This document shows positions 9,754-20,900 of a stretch of 64,000 nucleotides of DNA, piece by piece. The stretch covers positions 107,654,578-107,718,577 of the forward strand of contig OZ038382.1 of NCBI GenBank assembly GCA_964036045.1, written 5' to 3'. Under the pieces are notes generated by a model. That model had not been told where the DNA came from. It did not search any database and saw only the letters and a program-made list of their open reading frames with translations. Origin of the DNA: Eutreptiella sp. 'Long Island Sound 2002'. Its lineage: Eukaryota; Euglenozoa; Euglenophyceae; Eutreptiales; Eutreptiaceae. The stretch's first letter is position 1. Each line of letters starts with the position of its first letter. Made by a program: the position numbers and the translations under genes.

Positions 9754-9759
9754 ATGCAG

Positions 9760-10137
9760 GTGCACAATTCGCACCTGGATTTTGCCAAAGACAAGATTCT
9801 GATGGGGATGGAGCATCGCTCGCGCGTCGTCCCGGAGCACGTGCGCAAGCTCACGGCGTACCATGAGAGCGGCCATGCGCTCGTTGCACTGCACACCCCC
9901 GGGGCCACCCCGCTATACAAGGTCACCATCATCCCGCGAGGGGCGGCCGGCGGCTTGACGCAGTTGCTGCCAGATGATGACACGGTGATGCAGAGCAAAA
10001 AGTCGCTGCTAGCGGGACTGCAGGTGGCCATGGGCGGGCGGGCGGCAGAGGAGCTGATCTTCGGTCAGGAGGAGGTGACCTCAGGGGCTATGGGGGATAT
10101 TCAGCAGGCCACAAAATTGGCCCATCAGATGGTGCAG
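9760..10137 (+). CDS. YME1: YME1-like i-AAA protease, exon C (zinc protease domain)
   Basis: One hundred twenty-six codons. It opens with HLDFAKDKILMG, the conserved linker into the M41 peptidase. The zinc-binding HESGH motif follows in AYHESGHALVALH; His, His and Glu are all present. Further on are PRG, LLPDDD and MGGRAAEELIFG. The third zinc ligand Asp is present in GAMGDIQQAT, so the active site looks intact. It starts at CATGCAG|GTG and ends GTGCAG|GTTTTT, phase 0 at both ends. It must splice over 23.6 kb to reach exon D. Confidence 0.92.
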
Positions 10138-10890
10138 GTTTTTCCTTGCTGTCTGCTTGCTTACCTGGTGCAGGGATCATCGGAGATGCTGCACAGTGAG
10201 CATGGCACAGGGCCAGCAGGGCATGGCAGCTTCTGACCGAAGGGTTGACAGTCGGCAGTTGGTGTTGAGTTGTTGACGGTTTGTAGCCAACCGCCAACCG
10301 TTGGTTGGCAGGGAATGGGTGGCTGCGGGCGGTCGAACGATGGCGGTCATTGATTCTCCAGCGGTGGCTGACGACCATTCACAATTCGTTTGGCGCCGGA
10401 ACGGCATTTTCTGTGTGCCTGCTGCTCGGAGTAGAAGGGTTGTTTGGGCTTTTTGGGCCGCTTCAAGGGGGTTGTTTCCACCAATTTAATGAGACGCGAG
10501 TTGTCGTCAGTTTTCCAGTGAAGAAAATCACCAGGAAGAGAGGTTGTTAGATCAAGCGCAGGCGCGAGCGTCGTATACCCCCCTTATTGGGGTCGTTCGC
10601 ATAGTATACCCCAATGTATGGTTTCTGACGTCTAACCCCTTGTAAAATCATCATTTTAGGACCAAAAAGAACCCCCCAATAATTTTTGGATTTTGACCCT
10701 TTTTGGGGGGTGGGGGCGGTCAAAACTTCTTTGCGTATTGTGGCCGCTGTGTGTGTATTTGGACCTGGGTCCCGAAGACCTTTTTTTCTTGTATATGGAC
10801 CCCCTAACCCATGGCGTGGGTCCCGGGTCCCAACTCCAGGTACCCCCAGTCGGCCCCCCCATATGGCCCCTTGCCAGGGCTTGCCAGGGC

Positions 10891-11280
10891 TGTTTAGTGG
10901 CACGTGAAATTTTTTTCGAAATTTGATTTTTCATGAAATGGTTTCGTTGCCCCTAGGATTGGTTCGGGTGACCATTTGGTTACCATACGGGCACTTGAGC
11001 ACCCATGGGGACCCACGTAGTGGCCGCTAGGCCTATGTAGCCTTTGCCATGGGCCCATCAAAGCCTCAAAATTGCTGTTGCGTAGGCTATTTAGTGACAC
11101 TGGAAAGTTTTTTCACATTACGTCTTTTTCCGAAACCCCTCTGTTGCCTCTAGGATGGCTTTAGGTGATCATTTGGTGACAATACGGGTACTTGAACGCC
11201 CATGGGCACCCACATAGTGGCCACTTGGCCCTTCTAGCCCAAGCCATGGGCCCCCAAAAAACTCCAAAATTGCAGGTGGT
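10891..11280 (+). repeat. Diverged ~195-bp tandem repeat, two copies
   Basis: TTTAGTG-CAC blocks at 10893 and 11090, GTTGCC(C/T)CTAGGAT at 10947 and 11143, and GCACCCATGGG-like blocks recur with 195-197 bp spacing; a partial third copy begins near 11278. Confidence 0.75.
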
Positions 11281-11340
11281 TCAATGGCATTTGGTGTGTG
11301 CACAAATTGCTCAAGCAGTTTTCCACCCTCTACAGGTCAA

Positions 11341-11620
11341 GAATGGAAAATTTTGCAAAAAGTCTTTTTGATATTGTGACCAGTCACAATGATGAAATAT
11401 GCTATGTAAAGCATGTTTTGGACCCTTTTTGTGGTTTTTTCACCTTACTTGGGTGTTGGGGGGGGGGGGCTTCCAACGGGGCTAGGGCACAACTTGCTCA
11501 TGCATTTTTTCAGCGTCGGCAACCCAAAAATGGAATTTTCTGAAACCTATTTTTTTTTGATATTTTGACCATTCAAAATGATCAAATATGCTATGTAAAG
11601 CATGTTTTAGACCCTCTTTA
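11341..11620 (+). repeat. Diverged ~187-bp repeat
   Basis: Two segments sharing AATATGCTATGTAAAGCATG (near 11396 and 11584). The stretch 11439-11510 (GTGTTGGGG... GGGCACAAC) recurs at 14089-14160, beyond the GC-rich block. Confidence 0.75.
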
Positions 11621-11631
11621 TGTGCGTTTTC

Positions 11632-14080
11632 AATCCCTGTTCCCATACTAGCCGCGACCACGGCCCCGCAGCCTTTTTCCCTGGGACGATTTTGTCGGCC
11701 CCCTCCCGGGGGATGCGGTCCGCAACCAGCCACACTTTCGGCCAGGGGCCCCGCTGGGCTGGTGGTGGCCTCAAGATTTTGTCCGGGACTTGGTCCGATG
11801 GGCAGGGGCACTGGCCTAGATGCCGGGGCCGGCGGAAGTGTCGCAGGTAGAGCTGGCCCTCGACTACAAGGCCTTTGTGGGGAGGGCGCTGCCGGCCTCC
11901 CTTGATCGCCGTCTGCGGGGTGCGCGCCTCCCGCAGGGGGGAACGGCCCAAGTCCTGTGCAAAGCCTCGGGGCTGGTCGAGCGCCACCTGGTGGCAGGCA
12001 CACTGCCGTGCGGGGCCCCCCTCGGACGGTGTCGCTCCCTCCTCCCCTTGGGGGGCCGTCCATGTGCCGGCCCATCGGCCCGCCGGTTCTTCGCAGATCG
12101 CCACGGAGTGATGCTGCAGCTTTTGTGCCTGGCGGCTCACTGCCGGGACACGTGGGTCCGGCACCTGCGGACGCCGGCCCATATAGGGCCGCCACCGGGC
12201 GTCCGTTTTCTCATGGATCACTACCCTCGCCCCCTTGAGGGGGGGCCGCCTCTCCTCCCGTACACCCGGAGGCCCCCCCGGGCCCCGCCCAAGAGCGTCC
12301 CGCTCACGGCTCTGAAGCTCAGCCGCCCGCCGGGGGCGGGCAGGGGCACTGAGGGCGCGCTCCGCTTGGAGCATGGAGCACCCTCGTGCCCCGGGTGCAA
12401 AAGCATGGGCTGGGGCATCAGCCGTTGCTGCCGCGCCGGCCACGAGGGGCATGGTGGCTCTGCGGCGGGCCCGTGGTGCACGATGGCGCCGCCTCCGGTC
12501 GCACCAGGCCGCCAAGATCTCGTCCCGCAGGACCGGCGCGCGGGTGCGGCAGCGCTGTCCTCTTGGCTCGGTCGGGCACGCCCCGCCTCCCAGGCCCTCT
12601 GAGCCTTCGTCCCCCTTGCAGCCCTCCGGTGCACGGCGTCCCCCAAGACGTTAGGGACCCGCCCTCCCCAGGCCCAAGGGCCCGGGGGCCCCGGATCCCC
12701 GAAGTGCCCCAAGCCCAACTTCCCCTTTGACCAGGGGAGGGCTGCAAGTGTAGGATCAGCGCAGCCGGGAGGGGGGGATGTTGACCCGCCCCCCCCCCCC
12801 GCCCACCGCCGGAGACAACTCCGGGGCGGCGCATGAGAGCGCCTACCTCCTCTGCCTCTGAGGGCTCCTCTGCCTCTCTTGCCCCCCGCCGTGTAGAGCA
12901 ACCCTTGCTCCCGGCGCCTGAGCCCTCGGGGGCGCTCCCTGATGTTTTTGGCCGCATCTCAGCAGCCCTCAGTAGCCGCGCCGTGCTGCGGCGTCGGTCC
13001 CCACCCCGGGGTCGCAGACGGCCACAGCCAAAGGCCACCAGATCCACAGCGGACACCCCCCCCCCCCCGCACCGCAACCGGGGACGCGGGGGAGGGCCCC
13101 TCTGACCCCGTGGCGAACACGCCTTCAACGCCTTTGTCACCGCAGCCCACACGGCCGCAGCGGCAGCAGCATGACAGGGCAAGCACGGGAGCGAGCTAGT
13201 CCCCCCTGGCGCGTCCCTCCTGGCTGCCGCGCAGGCTCAGGCGGGGGGCCTGTAGGGGAGGACACGGGCGCTAAACTCGACTCGGCCCACCTCCCCGCCC
13301 CTCGACCTCCGTACATATTCCAGTGGACGTTTAAAGACGAATGCCCTCTTTATTCATTTTTTAACCCACTGGCCCTAGGTCCTGGGAGCCCCGGATCCCC
13401 GAAGCGCCCCAAGCCTGACCTCGTGACTGACCAAGGGAGGGCTTCGAGTGTAGGATCAGCATAGCCGGGAGGGGGGGATGCTGACCCGTTCTGCCCCCCG
13501 CCCACCGCCGGAAACACCTCGAGGCCGGCGCCTGAGAGCGCCCACCCTGACGATAGTCCGCCAAGGGCACTTCCGACACCGCGGGACTTTGCTTCTCCTG
13601 CCCCCCGCCCCACAGAGCAACCCTTACCGCGGGCGGCCAGGCCCCCGGCGGCGCTCCCCAATTTTTTTAGCCACATCTCAGCGGCCTTGAGTAGCCACGC
13701 TTTACCGCAGTGTCGATCCCCACCCCGGGGTCGCAGACGGCCACAGCCAAAGGCCACAAGTTCCATAGCGGACATGCACCGCGCGCCCCCTTCCCGCACT
13801 CCAACCGAAGACGCGAGGCAAGGCTCCTCTAATCCCGTGGCTAATGCGCCTTCAGCACCTTCGTCTCCGCAGTCCACACGGCCGTAGCGGCGGCGGCACG
13901 GCAGGGCAAGCACGGGAGCGAGCTAGTCCCCTCTCGCGCGTCCCTCCTGGCTGCCGTGCACGCTCAGGCGGGGGGCTTGTAGGGGAGGACACGGGCGCCT
14001 AAACTCGACTCGGCCCACCTCCCCGCCCCTCGACCTCTGTACATATTCCAATGGACGCTAAAAGACGAATGCCCTCTTCA
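11632..14080. mobile_element. GC-rich insertion of unknown type
   Basis: A block of sharply higher GC sits between halves of an otherwise AT-leaning repeat: the repeat text breaks near 11632 and its next segment resumes near 14080. It contains open frames of 260-300 codons on both strands, expected in GC-rich DNA and not taken as genes. Its right half is a 0.7-kb direct duplication. No terminal repeats or target duplication identified. Confidence 0.4.
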
Positions 14081-14095
14081 TTTATTTTTCACCCT
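12690..14095 (+). repeat. ~0.7-kb direct tandem duplication
   Basis: Copy 1 about 12690-13370 and copy 2 about 13393-14095 share CCGGATCCCCGAAG starts, CACCCCGGGGTCGCAGACGG cores and GACGAATGCCCTCTT ends. Within it a shared reading frame (ALP(D/N)-F--ISAALSS, SPPRGRRRPQPKAT) is better conserved than surrounding text but is frameshifted at a poly-C run in copy 1, suggesting decayed coding sequence. Confidence 0.85.
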
Positions 14096-14153
14096 ATTTC
14101 GGTGTTGGGGCAGGGGTCCCAAGGGGGCTGGGGCACAACGTTGTAAAAAGTGC

Positions 14154-14462
14154 ATGGTTGGTCATCGTCCAAAGAGTCCTCAACACTTGGCTGTCAAGTG
14201 TTCATCATGTGATGTTGTTGGCCCGCGGGTTGGGTTTTCAAAGAAGCAGTGGGACGAGGGAAGATCAAAGCGTTGCAAGCTCTGCGCGACACCATTCAAG
14301 GCGTCCGCACAACAATCGTCCTCTTGCATCCAAGCGGCTCCCGCTACTCCTGCAACTTTGCCTACCTCACCTTGTGCCACAGCAACACCATTGGGCAAGG
14401 AAGGTGCTCCCTCTACTCCCAATAAACGTGGTGCAAAGAGGTCCCTTAACCATGCGCTCTAG
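14154..14462 (+). CDS. Small Stc1-like zinc-ribbon protein, nested in the protease intron
   Basis: Complete ATG-to-TAG frame of 102 codons. Residues about 16-44 form a CxxC...CxxC unit: CSSCDVVGPRVGFSKKQW, then KRCKLCA. This matches the layout of Stc1-type zinc ribbons (CxxC, FS--QW, CxxC), known in fission yeast as the link between RNAi and chromatin modification and common in algal proteins of unknown role. The C-terminal half is a Thr/Pro/Ala-rich tail ending in basic residues. It lies on the same strand as the protease, about 470 bp before the satellite starts. No promoter or intron seen. It may be a gene or a leftover of a mobile element. Confidence 0.45.
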   Translation: MVGHRPKSPQHLAVKCSSCDVVGPRVGFSKKQWDEGRSKRCKLCATPFKASAQQSSSCIQAAPATPATLPTSPCATATPLGKEGAPSTPNKRGAKRSLNHAL

Positions 14463-14929
14463 TGTAGCAACAACAGCAACACACCCTCCAACGATCATCC
14501 CTCCAAGAAGCAGCCAGCAAGTACACATGTGAGGTGATGCCATGCGATGGAAGACGTGATCCTTACAAGAGCACAATCGCCCCTTGATGAACATGAACAC
14601 CAAGGACCGAGGCGCAGAGGCAAAAGCAATGATACTTCTCAAACATCAACACACCCCTAGTCATCAAACTAGTCATCAAAAACTAGTTATCAAAAAATTG
14701 TAAGGTCTCAAGAAGTGAATTTGTTTCACTTGAGATGACCGGACTCAAGTCACGAATGGCATGGGCTTGAGCTTTGCAGCCGGGGGCGCCGGTAGCAATA
14801 TAGTCTTTTGCCGTCGCTTGCCAAAGGCCGAAGGGTGATTCAAACGTTTTGGGAAAGCTCCCCCAATTCTCACTTTTGGCCACAAACATCCGGGGGCACC
14901 AAGATTGCAACATCCAATGCTTCAATCAC
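14463..14929. other. No gene recognised; left margin of satellite
   Basis: Short CTAGTCATCAAA repeats near 14655-14690, otherwise nothing recognisable before the first degenerate satellite monomer. Confidence 0.5.
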
Positions 14930-17900
14930 TACTGTTGCTCTTCATCCACACCAACAATAGTGGCACAATGCATGCGGTTCAATGCACCATGTCCAATTGC
15001 CCAATGCCAGTCATTCTTCTATCCATCTCATTACTTGTGTTGCACACCACGGTGAATGCGCAATGCAAACCGTTCGGTGTACCATGTCCGATTGCACAAT
15101 GCAAGCCCATCTCACATATCTCGTTATTTCTCTTGCATATAAATCGTGAATGCGCAATGCGAGCCGTTACTTGCACCGTGTCCAATTGAACAATGCAAGC
15201 CCATCTCCAATTCATCTCATGACTTCTCTTCCACACCACGGGTAAATGTGCATTGCAAGCCAAATTGTGTACTATGTCCTATTGCCCAATGCAAGCCCTT
15301 GTCCGATCTATCTCATCACTTCTCTTGCACACCAAAGTTGAATTCGGAATGCAAGCCGTTCTGTGTACCATGTCCAATTGCCTAATGCAAGCCCGCCTCC
15401 ATTCCATCTCATTTCTTGTTTGGCACTCCAACGGTGAATGCGCGATGCAAGCCGTTCTGTGCACCGTGTCCAATTAAGCAATGCAAGCCCATATCCGATG
15501 CATCTCATTATTTCTCTTGCACATAAACCATGAATGTGCAATACGAGCCGTTAATTGCACCGTGTCCTATTGAACAGGTCCACAATTTGGCTTGCAATGT
15601 GGATGTACCGTTGGTGTGGAAGAGAAGTCATGAGATGCATTGGAGATGGGCTTGCATTAGCCACCATGTCCAATCGCCCAATGCAAGCTCTTGTCCCATT
15701 CATCTCATTACTTCTTTGCACACCAACGGTTTTTGCGCAATGCAAGTTCTTTTGTGTACTGTGTCCCATTGCCCAATGCAAGCCCGCCTCCGTTCCATCT
15801 CATTACTTCTCTGGCACACCAACCGTGACTGCGAAATGCAAGCCGTCCTGTGTACCGTGTCCAATTAAGCAATGCAAGCCCATCTCCGATGCATCTCATT
15901 ACTTCTCTTGCACACCACGGTGAATGCGCATGCAAGCCGTTCGGTGTACCATGTCCAGTTGCACAATGCAAGCCCATCTCATATCCATCTCATTATTTCT
16001 CTTGCATATAAACCGTGAATGTGCAATACGAGCTGTTAATTGCACCGTGTCGAATTGAACAATGCAAGCCCATCTCCAATCCATCTCATGACTTCTCTTC
16101 CACACCAACAAAAATGCGCATTGCAAGCCGAATTGTGTACCGTGTCCAATTGCCCAATGCAAGCCCTTGTCCGATCCATCTCATCACTTCTCTTGCACAC
16201 CAACGATGAATGCGCAATGCAAGCCATGCTGTGTTCCGTGTCCAATTAAGCAATGCAAGCCCATCTCCAATGCATCTCATTACTTCTTTTGCACACCAAC
16301 GGTGTATGCGCAATGCAAGCCGTGCCGTGCATCGTGTCCAATTGCCCAATACATCCGTGGTCCGATCCATCTCATTACTCAGCTTGTACACCAACGGCAA
16401 TGGCACGCAATGCAAGCTGTTCTATGTACGGTGTCCATTTGCCCAATGCAAGCGCATCTCCAATCCATCCCATTACTTCTTTGGCACACCGACGGTGAAT
16501 GTCCAATGTAGCCACTTTGGTGTACCATGTCCGATTGCCCAATGCAAGCCCGCCTCCGTTCCATCTCATTACTTTACTGGCACACCAACCGTGAATGCGC
16601 AATGCAAGCCGTTCTGTGTACCTGGTCCAATTAAGCAATGCAAGCCCATCTCCGATGCATCTCATTACTTCTCTTGCACAACACGGTGAATGCGCATGCA
16701 AACCGTTCGGTGTACCATGTCCAGTTGCACAATGCAAGCCCATCTCATATCCATCTCATTATTTCTGTTGCATATAAACCGTGAATGTGCAATACGAGCC
16801 GTTAATTGCACCATGTCCAATTGAACAATGCAAGCCCATCTCCAATCCATCTCATGACTTCTCTTCCACACCAACAAAAATGCGCATTGCAAGCCAAATT
16901 GTGTACCGTGTCCAATTGCCCAATGCAAGCCCTTGTCCCATTCATCTCATCACTTCTCTTGCACACCAACGGTTATTGCGCAATGCAAGCCGTTCTGTGT
17001 AACGTGTCCAATTGTGTTTGCACCGTGTCCAATTGCCCAATGCAAGCCCGCCTCCGTTCCATCTCATTACTTGTCTGGCACACCAACGGTAAATGCGCAA
17101 TGCAAGCCGTTCTGTATAATTTGTCCTATTGCCCAATGCAAGCCCTTGTCCTATTCATCTCATTACTTCTCTTGCACACCAACGGTGAATGCGCAATGCA
17201 AGCCATGCTGTGTTCCGTGTCCAATTAAGCAATGCAAGCCCATCTCCAATGCATCTCATTACTTCTTTTGCACACCAACGGTGTATGCGCAATGCAAGCC
17301 GTGCCGTGCATCGTGTCCAATTGCCCAATACAGCCCTGGTCCGATCCATCTCATTACCCCGCTTGCACACCAACGGCAATGGCACGCAATGCAAGCTCTT
17401 CTATGTACGGTGTCCATTTGCGCAATGCAAGCCCATCTTCAATCCATCCCATTACTTCTTTGGCACACCGACGGTGAATGTCCCATGCAGCCACTTTGGT
17501 GTACCATGTCAGATTGCCCAATGCAAGCCCGCCTCCGTTCCATCTCATTACTTCTCTGGCACACCAACCGTGAATGCGCAATGCAAGCCGTTCTGTGTAC
17601 CGTGTCCAATTAAGCAATGCAAGCCCATCTCCGATGCATCTCATTACTTCTCTTGCACACCACGGTGAATGCGCATGCAAACCGTTCGGTGTACCATGTC
17701 CAGTTGCACAATGCAAGCCCATCTCATTTCCATCTCATTATTTCTCTTGCATTTAAAACGTGAATGTGCAATACGAGCTGTTAATTGCACCGTATGAAAT
17801 TGAACAATGCAAGCCCATCCTATTCCATCTCATGACTTCTCTTCCACACCAACAAAAATGCGCATTGCAAGCCAAATTGTGTACCGTGTCCAATTGCCCA

Positions 17901-20900
17901 ATGCAAGCCCTTGTCCGATCCATCTCATCACTTCTCTTGCACACCAACGGTTATTGCGCAATGCAAGCCGTTCTGTGTAACGTGTCCAATTGTGTTTGCA
18001 CCGTGTCCAATTGCCCAATGCAAGCCCGCCTCCGTTCCATCTCATTACTTGTCTGGCACACCAACGGTAAATGCGCAATGCAAGCCGTTCTGTATAATTT
18101 GTCCTATTGCCCAATGCAAGCCCTTGTCCTATTCATCTCATTACTTCTCTTGCACACCAACGGTGAATGCGCAATGCAAGCCATGCTGTGTTCCGTGTCC
18201 AATTAAGCAATGCAAGCCCATCTCCAATGCATCTCATTACTTCTTTTGCACACCAACGGTGTATGCGCAATGCAAGCCGTTCTGTGCATCGTGTCCAATT
18301 GCCCAATACAGCCCTGGACCGATCCATCTCATTACTCCGCTTGCACACCAACGGCAATGGCACGCAATGCAAGCTGTTCTATGTACGGTGTCCATTTGCC
18401 CAATGCAAGCCCATCTCCAATCCATCCCATTACTTCTTTGGCACACCGACGGTGAATCCCCAATGCAGCCACTTTGGTGTACCATGTCCAATTGCCCAAT
18501 GCAAGCCTGCCTCCGTTCCATCTCATTACTTTACTGGCACACCAACCGTGAATGCGCAATGCAAGCTGTTCTGTGTACCGTGTCCAATTAAGCAATGCAA
18601 GCCCATCTCCGAAGCATCTCATTACTTCTCTTGCACACCACGGTGAATGCGCATGCAAACCGTTCGGTGTACCATGTCCAGTTGTAAAATGCAAGCCCAT
18701 CTCATATCCATCTCATTATTTCTCTTGCATATAAACCGTGAATGTGCAATACGAGCCGTTAATTGCACCGTGTTGAATTGAACAATGCAAGCCCATCTCC
18801 AATCCATCTCATGACTTCTCTTCCACACCAACAAAAATGCGCATTGCAAGCCGAATTGTGTACCGTGTCCAATTGCCCAATGCAAGCCCTTGTCCGATCC
18901 ATCTCATCACTTCTCTTGCACACCAACGGTTATTGCGCAATGCAAGCCGTTCTGTGTAACGTGTCCAATTGTGTTTGCACCGTGTCCAATTGCCCAATGC
19001 AAGCCCGCCTCCGTTCCATCTCATTACTTGTCTGGCACACCAACGGTAAATGCGCAATGCAAGCCGTTCTGTATAATTTGTCCTATTGCCCAATGCAAGC
19101 CCTTGTCCTATTCATCTCGTTACTTCTCTTGCACACCAACAGTGAATGCGCAATGCAAGCCATGTTGTGTTCCGTGTCCAATTAAGCAATGCAAGGCCAT
19201 CTCCAATGCATCTCATTACTTCTTTTGCACACCAACGGTGTATGCGCAATGCAAGCCGTGCCGTGCATCGTGTCCAATTGCCCAATACAGCCCTGGTCCG
19301 ATCCATCTCATTACTCCGCTTGCACACCAACGGCAATGGCACGCAATGCAAGCTGTTCTATGTACGGTGTCCATTTGCCCAATGCAAGCCCATCTCCAAT
19401 CCATCCCATTACTTCTTTGGCACACCGACGGTGAATGTCCAATGCAGCCACTTTGGTGTACCATGTCCGATTGCCCAATGCAAGCCCGCCTCCGTTCCAT
19501 CTCATTACTTCTCTGGCACACCAACCGTGAATGCGCAATGCAAGCCGTTCTGTGTACCGTGTCCAATTAAGCAATGCAAGCCCATCTCCGATGCATCTCA
19601 TTACTTCTCTTGCACACCACGGTGAATGCGCATGCAAACCGTTCGGTGTACCATGTCCAGTTGCACAATGCAAGCCCATCTCATATCCATCTCATTATTT
19701 CTGTTGCATATAAACCGTGAATGTGCAATACGAGCTGTTAATTGCACCGTGTCGAATTGAACAACGCAAGCCCATCTCCAATCCATCTCATGACTTCTCT
19801 TCCACACCAACAAAAATGCGCATTGCAAGCCGAATTGTGTACCGTGTCCAATTGCCCAATGCAAGCCCTTGTCCGATCCATCTCATCACTTCTCTTGCAC
19901 ACCAACGGTTATTGCGCAATGCAAGCCGTTCTGTGTACCGTGTCCAATTGTGTTTGCACCGTGTCCAATTGCCCAATGCAAGCCCGCCTTGGTTCCATCT
20001 CATTACTTGTGTGGCACACCAACGGTAAATGCGCAATGCAAGACGTTCTGTATAATTTGTCCTATTGCCCAATGCAAGCCCTTGTCCTATTCATCTCATT
20101 ACTTGTCTGGCACACCAACCGTGAATGCGCAATGCAAGCCATGCTGTGTTCCGTGTCCAATTAAGCAATGCAAGCCCATCTCCAATGCATCTCATTACTT
20201 CTTTTGCACACCATGCACACCTTATGCGCAATGCAAGCCGTGCCGTGCATCGTGTCCAATTGCCCAATTCAGCCCTGGTCCGATCCATCTCATTACTCCG
20301 CTTGCACACCAACGGCAATGGCACGCAATGCAAGCTGTTCTATGTACGGTGTCCATTTTCCCAATGCAAGCCCATCTGCAATCCATCCCATTACTTCTTT
20401 GGCACACCGACGGTGAATGCCCAATGCAGCCACTTTGGTGTACCATGTCCGATTGCCCAATGCAAGCCCGCCTCCGTTCCATCTCATTACTTCTCTGGCA
20501 CACCAACCGTGAATGCGCAATGCAAGCCGTTCTGTGTACCGTGTCCAATTAAGCAATGCAAGCCCATCTCCGATGCATCTCATTACTTCTCTTGCACACC
20601 ACGGTGAATGCGCATGCAAACCGTTCGGTGTACCATGTCCAGTTGCACAATGCAAGCCCATCTCATATCCATCTCATTATTTCTGTTGCATATAAACTGT
20701 GAATGTGCAATACGAGCCGTTAATTGCACCGTGTCAAATTGAACAATGCAAGCCCATCTCCAATCCATCTCATGACTTCTCTTCCACACCAACAAAAATG
20801 CGCACTGCAAGCCAAATTGTGCACCATGACCAATTGCCCAATGCAAGCCCTTGTCCCATTCATCTCATCACTTCTCTTGCACACCAACGGTTATTGCGCA

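Noticed and set aside
10138-10236. Read-through of exon C to a stop at 10236 as the true protein end
   Set aside because: Homology stops exactly at the GT at 10138, and the missing C-terminus is found in phase at 33730.
11607-12602. 302-codon minus and 260-codon plus frames
   Set aside because: They overlap in GC-rich DNA where stops are rare; no motif, and both strands are equally open.
12690-14095. The two 0.7-kb direct repeats as LTRs
   Set aside because: They are adjacent with almost no internal region, and lack TG...CA ends and a polypurine tract.
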